64,000 nt of DNA. Source: Chloroflexota bacterium (GTDB lineage Bacteria; Chloroflexota; Chloroflexia; Chloroflexales; Herpetosiphonaceae). A program made the position numbers and the translations under genes. Shown in pieces: positions 34,088-44,081 of the stretch; position 1 is the stretch's first letter; each line of letters opens with the position of its first letter. The stretch lies in contig JAIUOC010000001.1 of assembly GCA_020161265.1 (NCBI GenBank), positions 434,001 to 498,000 on the forward strand. The letters are read 5' to 3'. The notes below the pieces were generated by a model. It did no database searches. It was not told the DNA's origin and saw only the letters and a list, made by a program, of their open reading frames with translations.

Positions 34088-37000
34088 ATGCCATTACGTG
34101 CTGCTGCGCATCGAACCACCCCTGTTTGTGATGCTGAATGGCTTGAATATACGAACAATGGGCGACAGCAGCGGGTCGCCGTTGAATCAAGCGCATGGTA
34201 TGCCTGGCTCAAGGCTCCTACGCATACAACATTCTATTTTATGTCAACTTCAGGAACATTTACCGCCCGCCGTGAGGAGCGCCGCGCCCGATCATATTGG
34301 TACGCTTATAGCAAAAAGGCTGGCAAAACCCGCAAAGTGTATCTTGGGCTGGTTGAACAACTGAGCCTTGAACGGCTGCTGCAGGCGGCGGCTAACTTAG
34401 CTGATCAATCAACCTCGATCAGATTATTATTACGCACTAAGTTTATGCTTCCCGCTTCGCGGCTCGGCTTGGTTCTGCGCCCACAACTAATTGAGCACCT
34501 CAACAATCAGCGGCTACCGTTGATCTTGGTATGCGCACCAGCTGGCTTTGGCAAAACCACACTAATTGCTGATTGGGCGAGAACGCAACCTCATCCGCTA
34601 GCCTGGCTAAGCCTAGACGCAAACGATAATCAGCCAAACCATTTTTGGAGCTATCTGCTAACCGCACTCCACAATGTCGCCCCGAAAGTCGTTGCCGAAG
34701 CACTGGCCCTGCACACTCAATCGATTGCTTTATCGCATGTTTTGACCAGCGTGATCAATGGTTTAACCAGCCTGAACCAGCGATTAACCTTAGTGCTGGA
34801 CGATTATCAGACAATCAGCGATCCTACAATTCACCGTGATCTCGCATGGTTGATCGATCACGCGCCAGCCGAATTTCAGCTTGTGCTGCTCAGTCGTAGC
34901 GAGCCACCGCTACCACTTGCCCGCTGGCGGGTGGCTGGGCACTTGCATGAGCTGTTGGTAGATACATTACGTTTTAGCAAAGCTGAGATCAGTACATTTC
35001 TTGGCCTAACCATGCAGCTAGAGCTGCCCGACGAAACGCTTGCCAACCTCGAAACCCGCACCGAAGGCTGGATCGCAGGCCTGCAACTGCTGACACTTTC
35101 GATCCATGGCCAAAATCCTTTGGCCACAATCGATTTGCTAGCGACAATTTCTGTTAATCAGCGAGCAATTTTCGACTATTTTACCCAAGAGATTTTGCAA
35201 CACCAGCCGCTAGCAGTCCAACAATTCCTGCTCCAGACTGCAATTCTGGATCGGCTGAGCGAAGCACTGTGTCAGGCAGTCATCGACCCGCTGGTTCTGG
35301 CGGCGCTTCCAGCATCCACAGCCGGGCTACTGGATAATCTTGAGCGGTCGAATTTGTTTGTGCAAGCGCTTGATCCCAAGCAACACTGGTATCGCTATCA
35401 TCAGCTATTTCGTGAAAGTTTGCTGCAGAGTGCCGAGCAACATCTGGGTAAACATGGGATGGCGCAGCTACATGGGCGGGCCAGTGTTTGGTTTGAACAG
35501 GCCGAACTATTCACCGAGGCAATCAATCATGCGCTAGCTGCTAGCGATTTTGTTCGGGCCGGAGCACTGATCGCTTCAATAGGCTTTCGCTTGTTATTGA
35601 GCGATCAATCAGCGCTAGTCCAAGCTTGGCTGCAAGCACTACCTACGGCGGTCATCGAGCAGAACGTTCAACTCTGTCTCTGGTCGGCGTGGATCTTGGT
35701 ATCTCAAAATCAACTAGCCGCCACCAACCACTATCTGAGTTTAATCACCAAGTTACTTGCCGATATGAACGCCGAGGATGAACAAACCGCCAGCGTAAAC
35801 GGCCACCTCAGGGCACTCCAAGCAAACATTGCCCGTCGGCAAGGCGATATGGCCCAGGCGTTGGCATTGACCAATCAAGCGCTAAGCAGCTTGGCAAATG
35901 ATAATGCCCTGTTACGCAGCGTGATTACCCGCAATCTCTGCGCAGGCTATCTGGTTAGTGGCGATACCGTGGCGGCTGAACAAGCCTTGCAGCAGGCGTT
36001 GCGCGAACAGGAGCTGCTTGAGCTTCGGGTTTCCGCAGGTGACGTGCATCCGAGTGAGCGCCAATACGCCCGCACAGTACGGCTGCTCTTGTGGATCGAA
36101 ACAACCTCACTGCGCTGGCTACAAGGCCAGTTGCATGCTGCCGCTGATTTATATCGGCAAACATTCCATTTATCCCGTGAGCAGCATCAGCATTCAGTCA
36201 GCGCGATCGCTTGTGTCAATTTAGGTCAGATTTTACGCCAATGGAACAACCTCGCCGAAGCCCGCGAGTTTATTCAGCAGGGCAACAGCTATAGCCAACA
36301 GATTGGAGCGGATGTAACTCATCGCAATGGATTAATTGAACTGGCGCGTATTCAGCAAGCCTGTGGTGAGCGTGAGCAGGCCCGCACAACCATGGCCCAA
36401 GCGGTTGAACTGGCTCAATCGACACGCGGCCTGCTCTGGGCAACAACCTGGCAGGCTCGGCTTCAGCTTGCCCAAGGCGATTTGGCAGCGGCGATTCGTT
36501 GGGCGCAAGCATATCAGCGCCAAGCAAACGCCTTTCCACAATTTAATTTATACGATGTCGAAGATTTGACCTTAGCTCGGGTGCTGATTGCTCAAGGACA
36601 AGTAAGCCAAGCTTGTGCCTTGCTCGATCTGCTGCTCCCTGCATGCCAAACTGCCGGACGGCTCCCCAGCGTGATCGAAGTGTATTTGCTCCAAGCGCTG
36701 GCTCTTGCTGCAAACAACGATTGGGCGGCTGCAAGTAACCAACTTTTGCAAGCCCTAAGGCTGGCTGAACCAGAAGGCTATATTCGACTGTTTGTTGATG
36801 AAGGAACGCTGCTGGCCGATCTATTGGTGCGAATCGAGCCTCAGGTGCAAGGAACGCTGCGCCAATATATCCAACGCTTGTTGGTAGCCTGTGGCCTCAG
36901 CATAACCAGCGAGCCATATATCTTCGGTGCAAACCTTGGTAGCTTTATTGAGCCGCTTAGCGAACGCGAACTAGAGGTCATTCGCTTATTAGCGGCTGGA

Positions 37001-37153
37001 TTTTCTAATCAAGCGATTGCCTATCAATTGGTCGTCACACTCAATACGATCAAAACTCATCTGAAAAATATTTATGGCAAGCTAGCGGTGAGCAGTCGTA
37101 CCCAAGCAATTGCCCGTGCTCGCAGCCTCAATCTGATCAGCCACGATAACTAA
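34088..37153 (+). CDS. MalT-like LuxR-family STAND regulator
   Basis: A 1021-aa signal-transduction ATPase. Residues 1-90 form an unusual basic extension ([34 protein letters not shown]) resembling small DNA- or RNA-binding modules of phage-type proteins. The MalT NTPase follows with Walker A APAGFGKT (150-157) and a Walker B LVLDDY, then helical TPR-like repeats (about 430-930) and a C-terminal LuxR helix-turn-helix (about 955-1015, [20 protein letters not shown]). Ligand binding to the repeats would drive oligomerisation and promoter activation. GGAAGGAAGG precedes the ATG. Target genes are not evident; the FGE-like lipoprotein gene follows after 99 nt. Confidence 0.88.
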   Translation: MPLRAAAHRTTPVCDAEWLEYTNNGRQQRVAVESSAWYAWLKAPTHTTFYFMSTSGTFTARREERRARSYWYAYSKKAGKTRKVYLGLVEQLSLERLLQAAANLADQSTSIRLLLRTKFMLPASRLGLVLRPQLIEHLNNQRLPLILVCAPAGFGKTTLIADWARTQPHPLAWLSLDANDNQPNHFWSYLLTALHNVAPKVVAEALALHTQSIALSHVLTSVINGLTSLNQRLTLVLDDYQTISDPTIHRDLAWLIDHAPAEFQLVLLSRSEPPLPLARWRVAGHLHELLVDTLRFSKAEISTFLGLTMQLELPDETLANLETRTEGWIAGLQLLTLSIHGQNPLATIDLLATISVNQRAIFDYFTQEILQHQPLAVQQFLLQTAILDRLSEALCQAVIDPLVLAALPASTAGLLDNLERSNLFVQALDPKQHWYRYHQLFRESLLQSAEQHLGKHGMAQLHGRASVWFEQAELFTEAINHALAASDFVRAGALIASIGFRLLLSDQSALVQAWLQALPTAVIEQNVQLCLWSAWILVSQNQLAATNHYLSLITKLLADMNAEDEQTASVNGHLRALQANIARRQGDMAQALALTNQALSSLANDNALLRSVITRNLCAGYLVSGDTVAAEQALQQALREQELLELRVSAGDVHPSERQYARTVRLLLWIETTSLRWLQGQLHAAADLYRQTFHLSREQHQHSVSAIACVNLGQILRQWNNLAEAREFIQQGNSYSQQIGADVTHRNGLIELARIQQACGEREQARTTMAQAVELAQSTRGLLWATTWQARLQLAQGDLAAAIRWAQAYQRQANAFPQFNLYDVEDLTLARVLIAQGQVSQACALLDLLLPACQTAGRLPSVIEVYLLQALALAANNDWAAASNQLLQALRLAEPEGYIRLFVDEGTLLADLLVRIEPQVQGTLRQYIQRLLVACGLSITSEPYIFGANLGSFIEPLSERELEVIRLLAAGFSNQAIAYQLVVTLNTIKTHLKNIYGKLAVSSRTQAIARARSLNLISHDN

Positions 37154-37252
37154 AATAGCCACTGGCAAGCTAAATCCCTCTTTTGGGTGGTTACGCTGTG
37201 GCGGCTGCCAACTAGACTCAGGCCCATCACTTGAATATTGTGGGAGGTCTTG

Positions 37253-38179
37253 ATGCTTATTCGTGGCTTATGTGCGCTGGTGGTATTGCTGATTTTAGCT
37301 GCTTGTGAGAATTCGGCTGCGGTGTCGTCGGATGAAACTGCAGCAACTGTCGCTCCAACTATAGAACAAACCGCAACCCCAGCGGCGACCCCAACCATGG
37401 CGGCTGGCACAACTCGCATCGATGCAGCGGGTATAGCCCAAGTCTGGGTTCCGGCTGGCTGCTTTCTGATGGGTACCGACCCAGCGACAGTGACCGAAAC
37501 GCCGCCTGCTTGGGCACGTGGCGCACTCGCTAGCGAACAACCTCAACATGAAGTCTGTCTAAGCCAAGGCTACTGGATCGACCAGTACGAGGTTTCGAAC
37601 GCCGACTACCAAAAATTTATTGCTGCAGGTGGCTACGATCAGGAACAATATTGGTCGGCAAACGGCTGGCGCTGGCGCAAATCAATGCGTAACATTCCGG
37701 TTGAATGTCCAGACCAACAGCCAAACTTTCCACGGGTTTGCATCACGTGGTACGAGGCCGAAGCCTATAGCCATTGGCGCGGTGGACGTTTACCAACCGA
37801 AGCTGAGTGGGAGTACGCTGCTCGTGGGCCTGAATCGCGCATCTATCCTTGGGGCGATAGTTTTGATCCAGCCAAAGCCAATGTGCTGGATAGTACCGGC
37901 TTAGTTGCGGTTGGCAGCTATCCTGCTGGCGTGAGTTGGGTTGGTGCGCATGATATGGCCGGCAATGCAATGGAGTGGGTGCAAGATTGGCTAGATATTG
38001 GCTACTATGAAGATCGGGTACGCAATGATCCCCAGGGTCCGGCGGAAGGTACGCGTAAAGTTGAAAAAGGTGGTTGGTGGGGCAGTAACACCTTTGTCGC
38101 CCGTTCAGCCTATCGCCACTTCGAAGATTTACCAACCTATGAAGATCATCATATCGGTGTACGCGTGGTCACACCCTAA
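37253..38179 (+). CDS. Formylglycine-generating-enzyme (SUMF1) family lipoprotein
   Basis: A 308-aa surface lipoprotein: signal sequence with lipobox LAAC (Cys18), Thr/Ala linker to about 60, then an FGE-sulfatase domain (about 65-308) with VPAGCFLMGTD, the WYEAEAYSHWRGGRLPTEAEWEYAAR core (given here in part) and the terminal GVRVV. The two active-site Cys of true FGE are not evident in the C-terminal part (SAYRHF in place of the CxxxC region), so it is probably a binding or non-canonical member. ATG 37253 follows GGGAGG. No sulfatase gene is nearby. Confidence 0.82.
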   Translation: MLIRGLCALVVLLILAACENSAAVSSDETAATVAPTIEQTATPAATPTMAAGTTRIDAAGIAQVWVPAGCFLMGTDPATVTETPPAWARGALASEQPQHEVCLSQGYWIDQYEVSNADYQKFIAAGGYDQEQYWSANGWRWRKSMRNIPVECPDQQPNFPRVCITWYEAEAYSHWRGGRLPTEAEWEYAARGPESRIYPWGDSFDPAKANVLDSTGLVAVGSYPAGVSWVGAHDMAGNAMEWVQDWLDIGYYEDRVRNDPQGPAEGTRKVEKGGWWGSNTFVARSAYRHFEDLPTYEDHHIGVRVVTP

Positions 38180-38203
38180 CCTAAGCAGCGTTTGATCCGC
38201 TAG

Positions 38204-38252
38204 TGAGCATCATCGCCTTCTTGCCAGCCAAGCGAGTGGGCGATGATGCTCA
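38204..38252 (+). terminator. Long-stem hairpin after the FGE-like gene
   Basis: TGAGCATCATCGCC (38204-38217) and GGCGATGATGCTCA (38239-38252) form a perfect 14-bp stem with a 21-nt loop, 24 nt after the stop codon. It is followed by TCGTTTC, a weak U-tract, so it may act as a terminator or as a 3' stabilising hairpin. Confidence 0.55.
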
Positions 38253-38266
38253 TCGTTTCAGCCCTC

Positions 38267-38300
38267 AACACCCAATCCCCAACACCCAATCCCCAACACC
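38267..38300. repeat. C-rich 14-bp tandem repeat
   Basis: The unit AACACCCAATCCCC occurs twice (38267-38280, 38281-38294) and a third copy is partial. On the minus strand it is G-rich and resembles the repeat between hsdR and hsdS (GGGGATTGG core), which suggests a dispersed repeat type. It contains no gene. Confidence 0.6.
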
Positions 38301-38405
38301 TACGACTTGACATAGCTTAAAGCCAGTGCTATCCTAGCCCAAAATTCTGTGTAGCAGAATTATATCCTTGTAAAACTAATAATTACAGCAAACAGTGAGG
38401 AACCG

Positions 38406-38717
38406 ATGGATAAGCACATCAAAACCATCGCCCAACTTAATCGGCTTGTACATGAACCAGTTCGCTTACAAGTGATGAGCTATCTTGCTACCGTTGATGA
38501 AGCAGATTTTCTGTACCTAATGAACGAACTTGAGCTAACCCAAGGCAATCTTGGCTCGCACATGAGCAAACTTGAGGCCGAAGGCTATATCTCAGTTACC
38601 AAAGAATTTGTGGCACGTCGCCCGCGCACCAGCTATCGCCTGACCTCGGATGGCAAGGTGGCGATCAAACAATATTGGCGGCTGATGCGCTCGATCGCCA
38701 GTGATGTGAACGACTAA
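38406..38717 (+). CDS. Small winged-helix transcriptional regulator
   Basis: A 103-aa single-domain regulator of the HTH-27/MarR-like type: RLVHEPVRLQVMSYL, then the recognition region LTQGNLGSHMSKLEAEGYI and the wing FVARRPRTSYRLT. No ligand domain is present, so control would depend on a partner or on redox/concentration. GTGAGG precedes the ATG. It is monocistronic with its own terminator; a target cannot be read from sequence, though the convergent choice-of-anchor A gene is adjacent. Confidence 0.85.
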   Translation: MDKHIKTIAQLNRLVHEPVRLQVMSYLATVDEADFLYLMNELELTQGNLGSHMSKLEAEGYISVTKEFVARRPRTSYRLTSDGKVAIKQYWRLMRSIASDVND

Positions 38718-38723
38718 ATAACA

Positions 38724-38752
38724 AAAGGCCTTGGGAAATTCCCAAGGCCTTT
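38724..38752. terminator. Bidirectional terminator between convergent genes
   Basis: AAAGGCCTTGGG (38724-38735) and CCCAAGGCCTTT (38741-38752) form a perfect stem with a 5-nt loop. T-rich tracts follow on both strands (GCTTTTGGTTTT on plus; TGTTATTT on minus), so it can stop both the winged-helix gene and the choice-of-anchor A gene. Confidence 0.9.
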
Positions 38753-38769
38753 GCTTTTGGTTTTAGAAA

Positions 38770-40749
38770 CTAGCGTTCAACCGACTTGCTGGCTGGAATT
38801 GCGGGCAAACAACCATTGAATGGATAGTGGTGTGATTCGCCACCACCGATCAACGAGTTACCAATTAAGGTTCCGTTGATTTGGCCATTGCTGAAACTTA
38901 CATCAGCAAATGGAGCCAAGATTGTACCCTTGATGCCAATCCCTGAGAGGCTAAAGCTAGTGGCTTGATAGAAGTTGTAGACAATCTTCGTTTGATCAAC
39001 GTTGATCAAGAAGGTTTCGAAATTTTGCATTCGAGTGTTCGTGCCAGTGATATTAATCAAGACTGATGAACTTGCTGGAACATTGATGTTCAAACCATTA
39101 GCATTATTCAATTGAGCACCATCAACCGTGAAGATATTCAGGGTTGTATTGGTTCCGGTCAACTTGACTGCGCCATATTCATAGACCGTCGTGCCATTAG
39201 CACTCAATGCCGCCCAAGCTTGCGAGCGGTTGCGCAATGAAGTTTGCTCGTTGGCAAAGTTGATTGGTTGACCTTGGCGAACGGTACCATTCAAGACGCT
39301 AACGCCATTCAATGATTTAGTCGTGCCATAAACCACATTGCCGTTGTAAACCGAACCGTTGGTGTAGGTCAACGAACCGCCAGCAACTAAGTCGTCGCGT
39401 GTACCATTCGAGTTGGTCAAGCGCACGCCAACCCCAAAGTTTTGGAAGTTGATATTGCCACCAGCAGCGACCCGACCTTCAATATCGGTGTTGCTTTGGG
39501 TGATGTTGCCAAAGGTAAAGACATTGAAATCGCCAGCAGTGCCTAACCCTTGTGGTACACATTGGTTACCAGGAACGGGAGTACTGGTTGGTACTGGAGT
39601 ACTAGTTGCCGTTGGCACTGGCGTGTTGGTTGCGGTTGGCAACGGTGTGTTGGTTGCAGTAGCCGTTGGCGTACTCGTCGCGGTTGGTACTGGCGTATTG
39701 GTTGCCGTTGGCAACGGTGTGTTGGTTGCAGTAGCCGTTGGCGTGTTGGTCGCGGTTGGCAACGGTGTGTTGGTTGCCGTTGGCACTGGCGTGTTGGTTG
39801 CAGTGGCCGTTGGCGTGTTGGTCGCGGTTGGCACTGGCGTGTTGGTCGCGGTTGGCAACGGGGTGCTGGTTGCGGTTGGCTCGGTGGTTGGCGTGCTGCG
39901 GCGAATGCTGAAATTGACAGCCACAGGCTCACAGCGAATCGCTAATGATTCACCAAACAAACCAACATAGGTTGCGCTCAAGCGATAATCGCCTTCGGGC
40001 TTGGTGCTTGAATCCCAACCATTGGGCTGACTACCGTTATTGCCCATGAAATAGTAGGGCGAGTTGACATCGGTATAGTTGGTGGTTTGGGCACCAGTCA
40101 AGGCAAATTCAACTTTTTGGGGCAAAGCGCCAGTAACTTCAGCTTGAATATTCAAAACTCCAGTTACCAATTGATTGTTGCTCACGCCACTCAAGCGGCT
40201 GATTTGGCCTTGGCTACACACTTCTTCAACTGGTGGAGCACAAAGGGTTGTGTTGGGGAAGCGCGTTGAAAGCAAGCGTTCGCCGTAGCGCTGACCAACC
40301 AGCGAGTGCAAAACTGGCCCACGGAAGATATCCAGTTGGGCTTTGCAATCAGGAATTTTTACATTCAAGTTGATCGTTTGACGCGGGGCCACGGTATACA
40401 TGGTGTAGTCAAACAACTGTTGGTTGCCAATTCGATCATCAAACATGCTGTATGCGGCAATTCCTACCTCAAATGCACATGTGTATGAGCTATTGTAAAC
40501 CGAGCCAGTCGTGTTCGAGGTGAACCAGCCATATAACGAGCGGGTGGTCAGCGGATCGCAGGTAACCGCAGTTGCCGTTACCGCCACCGCCGGAGCCGCT
40601 GCAGGAACCGATTCCACGACGCGCACAGTAGCTTGAACGGCCAACGGTGCTTTGGTCGGAGTTTGACGCGGGGTTGCAGCCCAAACACTAAAAGGCACGC
40701 CAAGCACGGCCACCAGCAACACAGCGAACCAAACAACACGTTGCTTCAT
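38770..40749 (-). CDS. Secreted choice-of-anchor A family protein with TNTPT repeats
   Basis: A 659-aa exported protein. Signal peptide 1-24 ([18 protein letters not shown]), a beta-rich domain (about 60-285), a Thr/Pro/Ala/Asn linker of about 100 residues built from six-residue units ([12 protein letters not shown]), then a choice-of-anchor A domain (about 395-650; [20 protein letters not shown] at its start, [10 protein letters not shown] near its end). No sortase signal is present. The family is associated with surface layers and adhesion. GAGGAT precedes the ATG. The linker is also a DNA minisatellite and could vary in length. Confidence 0.87.
   Translation of the reverse strand: MKQRVVWFAVLLVAVLGVPFSVWAATPRQTPTKAPLAVQATVRVVESVPAAAPAVAVTATAVTCDPLTTRSLYGWFTSNTTGSVYNSSYTCAFEVGIAAYSMFDDRIGNQQLFDYTMYTVAPRQTINLNVKIPDCKAQLDIFRGPVLHSLVGQRYGERLLSTRFPNTTLCAPPVEEVCSQGQISRLSGVSNNQLVTGVLNIQAEVTGALPQKVEFALTGAQTTNYTDVNSPYYFMGNNGSQPNGWDSSTKPEGDYRLSATYVGLFGESLAIRCEPVAVNFSIRRSTPTTEPTATSTPLPTATNTPVPTATNTPTATATNTPVPTATNTPLPTATNTPTATATNTPLPTATNTPVPTATSTPTATATNTPLPTATNTPVPTATSTPVPTSTPVPGNQCVPQGLGTAGDFNVFTFGNITQSNTDIEGRVAAGGNINFQNFGVGVRLTNSNGTRDDLVAGGSLTYTNGSVYNGNVVYGTTKSLNGVSVLNGTVRQGQPINFANEQTSLRNRSQAWAALSANGTTVYEYGAVKLTGTNTTLNIFTVDGAQLNNANGLNINVPASSSVLINITGTNTRMQNFETFLINVDQTKIVYNFYQATSFSLSGIGIKGTILAPFADVSFSNGQINGTLIGNSLIGGGESHHYPFNGCLPAIPASKSVER
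39588..39890 (-). repeat. Coding minisatellite (TNTPT linker)
   Basis: About 300 nt of imperfect 18-nt units (GTTGGCACTGGCGTGTTG-like on plus) within the choice-of-anchor A gene. Three of four bases in most units are fixed, so slippage is likely to change the linker length in frame. Confidence 0.8.
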
Positions 40750-41032
40750 AAAAGCATCCTCAATAATAGATACAAGTACTACAAAAACAATGACCTATGT
40801 ATCATAATATAGCCGTATCATTAATCAAGGTGGAGATTTGTTTTTATTATGTGTGAATATCGCAACATCTTTTTTAGCGCGGTACTAGGACTTTCAGTTC
40901 AGGCTATTTTCATGCTGTCATGCAGCAATTCATTAAAATTTTAGATCCTACAGATCACAGTAATCTAAATATTTATTAAAATAGACATTATTTTACGTCA
41001 ACTAGCAGTTTCTTTTTCCATTGACAAAACAA
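40750..41032. other. A+T-rich region upstream of the choice-of-anchor A gene
   Basis: About 280 nt with no convincing gene. It holds the promoter region of the minus-strand anchor-protein gene; I could not fix one -35/-10 pair with confidence. The window's only other element here is the terminator at its right end. Confidence 0.4.
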
Positions 41033-41053
41033 AAACCCGCCATTGGCGGGTTT
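41033..41053 (-). terminator. Terminator of the NB-ARC/TPR gene
   Basis: AAACCCGCCA (41033-41042) and TGGCGGGTTT (41044-41053) form a compact stem. On the minus strand it is followed by TTTTTGTTTTG, a strong U-tract, 21 nt after the stop codon. Confidence 0.85.
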
Positions 41054-41073
41054 GGAATGATTGGCTGTGGGAG

Positions 41074-43467
41074 TTATTGCGCAGCTAAGCTAGCCTGAGC
41101 CGCTTGCAACGCAGCGGTTAAATCCAAGGCCGTGGTTGGTACAAGCTGGAGCAAATTAGTTTGGGCCAGCCATTGTTGCTCAGCAACACTTTGGTGCAAG
41201 CCACGTTCAACCCGAAGCTGTTCGGCGGTGGCTAAAAGCTGCGCCGCTAGCGTTGGTTGGGTTGGGACTAGTACCGCCGCACTATGCTGCAACATCGTCA
41301 GGTCAAAACGCCGTAATTCGCTGGCTAACGCGGTTGTCAGCATGCGTTGAGCATGGCTTTGCATTGCAGCCTGATCATCGGTTGCAATTGCTAAACGAGT
41401 TGCCAAAATAATATGGCGCAATTGTAATTCTTGGCTTAGTGCCTCAATCGGCTCAACCTTATGCAAATATTCAGCAGCTTGAGCATAATCGGCAGTTGCA
41501 ATTAAAAGTGCCGCTTGCTCAAGCCAACTACGCTGAACTCCTTCCAGATTGCCAACGGCATGCCACCCTCGCTCTGATTCGCGAAAATGCAACTCAGCTT
41601 GGACATAATCAGCTTGCTCAGCTGCGGATATCCCGCGTGCATAGCGAATATAAGCCAAACTATCGTGATCATTGATTGCATAGGCATTGATAAACGCTTG
41701 CTCAAACCATTGCTCAGCCTCAACATAACGCCCTTGATCAACTGCTACTAAGCCTAGATTAATTTGGGTTAGAAACATATCCCAGGTTTGATTAATCTGT
41801 TGTTTGAGCGCTAACGCTTGCTCAAAATAGACTTGGGCGGTCGCTAATTGATTCCGTTCTTGGGCTACTGTGCCAAGATTATGCAGCATCAAAATTTCGC
41901 GCTGTTGATTACCAACTTTGCGGGCTAAGGCCAAAGCTGCTTCAAACGCCAATTGTGAATCGCTCAAACGGCCAAGTGTGCCATACAACACTGCTAAATT
42001 ACCAATCGCGCTAATTTCATCGTGGGGTAAGTCAAGCTCTTGCCACAAACTACGGGCTTCAATTAAATAGCGCTCAGCTTCAGCAAAACGGAGCAAACTA
42101 ATTAATAAACCACCTAAACCTGTTGCAATTCGGGCAATTGCACTTAAATCGCTGCGATTGGAATGGTGATAGGTTTGTTCGAGCCATGCCACGGCCTCGC
42201 GATAGGCACTCGTGCGATACCAATAAAAATAGAGATTGCCAGCAATTCGCTGGGCAACTAAGCCATCGCTGCTCTCAAGCGACCAAACCATCGCTTGGCG
42301 AATATTATGAATCTCACCACGCAATTGTTCGATCCATTTAGCACCATCAGCCCCCCGAATATTCTGATGCACTGTTTCGCTCAAGGTTTGATAATAGATG
42401 GCATGACGTTCTTGCAAATAATAGAGGCGGCCAGTTTTTTGCAATTGCTCTAGAGCATATTCACGCACCGCATCAATCATAATAAAACGGGCTTTTTGGC
42501 CTGGCAATTGTTCAGTTTGCAATAAATGGCGATCAATCAAAGCATTCAGGCTAGATTCAAAGGGCATGGTTTCAACCAAACCAACCTGTTTAATTGTTTC
42601 GACGGTTGCACCACCAGCAAAAACACCTAATTGAGCAAAAATATCTTTGGCATCAGCTGGCAGCATGCTCACGCTCCAGGCCAGTACTGGCTTGATAATC
42701 GCTTGCCGTGCCGATTGTTTCGGATTCAAAGCCGCCATGGAAAGATGATTGCGCACGAAAAATAGCAAATCTTGGGGGGTCAGTGAAGCACTATGGGCCG
42801 CGATTAACTCAATCGCCAAGGGCAAGCCCTGCACCAAACGACAAATATCGACCAAGGCTCCAGCATTATCAGCGCTCAAGCGAAACCGTGGCTGACGTGT
42901 GCGCATGCGATCAACAAACAAGCCAATTGCGCTATGTTGCTCTAAATCTTCAAGTTGATAGTCCTCGCCAAGCTCAGGATATTGCAAGGCTGGAACCATA
43001 ATCGCGGTTTCGCCAGCAACTTCGAGCGCTTGACGACTCGTGATTAAACATGTCAGGTTCGGTGCACGTCGGATTAACTCCAATAGTTCGCTGGCGGCTC
43101 CAGCAACTTGCTCAAAATTATCAAGAATTAATAAAATTTGCTTATCGGCCAAGGCCAACACTAACGAATCTAAAATTGCTTCGTGCTGAGATTCTTCAAC
43201 ACCTAACGTTGCGGCAATTGTTGGCAGCACAAACTGGGCTTGCGAAACAGGAGCGAGCGCCACAAAATAGCGGCCATCACGAAAAATTTCGCCCACCTGC
43301 TCGGCAACTTCCAAACTTAGGCGCGTTTTGCCAGCACCACTTTGGCCATATAATGTTACCAACCGCGCTTGAGCATCAAGCAACAGGTCGATTACCAACG
43401 TGCGGGCACGGGTGCGACCAATCAGGCGCGTGGCATATTGGGGGAGTTGTGATGGTAATAATGGCAT
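41074..43467 (-). CDS. NB-ARC-type ATPase with TPR repeats (STAND protein)
   Basis: A 797-aa cytoplasmic STAND ATPase. Walker A is GQSGAGKT (41-48) and Walker B LLILDNFEQV follows near 115. The winged helix is around 270-340 and TPR-like helices fill about 350-780 (for example FEAALALARKVGNQQ, FEQALALKQQINQ, FEQAFINAYAIND). It resembles the C-terminal part of AfsR/SARP or LuxR regulators but has no DNA-binding domain at either end. It may therefore work through a partner, or be a sensor without transcriptional output. Start ATG has GAGG upstream. Confidence 0.85.
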   Translation of the reverse strand: MPLLPSQLPQYATRLIGRTRARTLVIDLLLDAQARLVTLYGQSGAGKTRLSLEVAEQVGEIFRDGRYFVALAPVSQAQFVLPTIAATLGVEESQHEAILDSLVLALADKQILLILDNFEQVAGAASELLELIRRAPNLTCLITSRQALEVAGETAIMVPALQYPELGEDYQLEDLEQHSAIGLFVDRMRTRQPRFRLSADNAGALVDICRLVQGLPLAIELIAAHSASLTPQDLLFFVRNHLSMAALNPKQSARQAIIKPVLAWSVSMLPADAKDIFAQLGVFAGGATVETIKQVGLVETMPFESSLNALIDRHLLQTEQLPGQKARFIMIDAVREYALEQLQKTGRLYYLQERHAIYYQTLSETVHQNIRGADGAKWIEQLRGEIHNIRQAMVWSLESSDGLVAQRIAGNLYFYWYRTSAYREAVAWLEQTYHHSNRSDLSAIARIATGLGGLLISLLRFAEAERYLIEARSLWQELDLPHDEISAIGNLAVLYGTLGRLSDSQLAFEAALALARKVGNQQREILMLHNLGTVAQERNQLATAQVYFEQALALKQQINQTWDMFLTQINLGLVAVDQGRYVEAEQWFEQAFINAYAINDHDSLAYIRYARGISAAEQADYVQAELHFRESERGWHAVGNLEGVQRSWLEQAALLIATADYAQAAEYLHKVEPIEALSQELQLRHIILATRLAIATDDQAAMQSHAQRMLTTALASELRRFDLTMLQHSAAVLVPTQPTLAAQLLATAEQLRVERGLHQSVAEQQWLAQTNLLQLVPTTALDLTAALQAAQASLAAQ

Positions 43468-43664
43468 AACAAAACCTCATCACCGCGAAAAGTGCAGTAA
43501 AGCTTTACTGTAATGATTCATTCGCGTGTTAGCAAGGTTGATTCATGTCCCTCAATCGGGCTATTTTTTAAATGGTGTGCTTTGCCAAATCACCCATAAA
43601 ATTCCCCCAAATGGAGCAGCAAATATGCTATGCTAGGGTGGGATAGGGTAAAATAGGTTAGCCT

Positions 43665-44081
43665 ATGTCAGTGATAACAAAGACCATGGTGCTTATACCA
43701 CATTCATACACAACTCGCAGTTCGATTATCACTCTTGAGGGTGATGGGATCATTGTGATCAAAATTCGGCCTGGCATTCAAGAAACAGTTGAGGATGCCG
43801 AGGAGAACCTAGCAGCAGTCGATATGTTGGCGAACGGCATTCGGCGGCCACGCTTGCTCGATTTACGCGAAGCCTTGCCAATTTCGCGTGAGGTGCGGCG
43901 TTTTTATATGCAACCAGCCACCCGCAACAGCGCCACAATTGTAGCGCTGTTGGTCGATTCAACCTTAAGTCAGGTGATTGCCAATTTGATTATTGGCTTA
44001 ACTGGGAATAGCCAAGCAGTCCAAGTCTTCAGCGATGAGCAAGTAGCTCGTCAATGGCTGCGCCAAGCCAATACTAATTAA
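43665..44081 (+). CDS. STAS/SpoIIAA-like protein (DUF7793-like)
   Basis: A 138-aa protein with alternating strands and helices: SSIITLEGDGIIVIKIRPG, then AVDMLANG, RPRLLDLREA, SATIVALLVDSTLSQVIANLI and the terminal SDEQVARQWL. This matches the small family of STAS/SEC14-like proteins that end in a helix with ARQWL. No catalytic motif is seen. The Shine-Dalgarno is weak; a second ATG at 43686 would also work. Its stop overlaps the polysaccharide deacetylase stop by 4 nt on the opposite strand. Confidence 0.7.
   Translation: MSVITKTMVLIPHSYTTRSSIITLEGDGIIVIKIRPGIQETVEDAEENLAAVDMLANGIRRPRLLDLREALPISREVRRFYMQPATRNSATIVALLVDSTLSQVIANLIIGLTGNSQAVQVFSDEQVARQWLRQANTN

Noticed and set aside
37150-37419. 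Minus-strand 89-aa frame at the FGE-like gene start
   Set aside because: Antisense to the lipoprotein signal region, with composition of a shadow frame.
39413-39970. Plus-strand frame with Gly-Val-Leu-Val repeats
   Set aside because: Antisense shadow of the TNTPT linker in the choice-of-anchor A gene.
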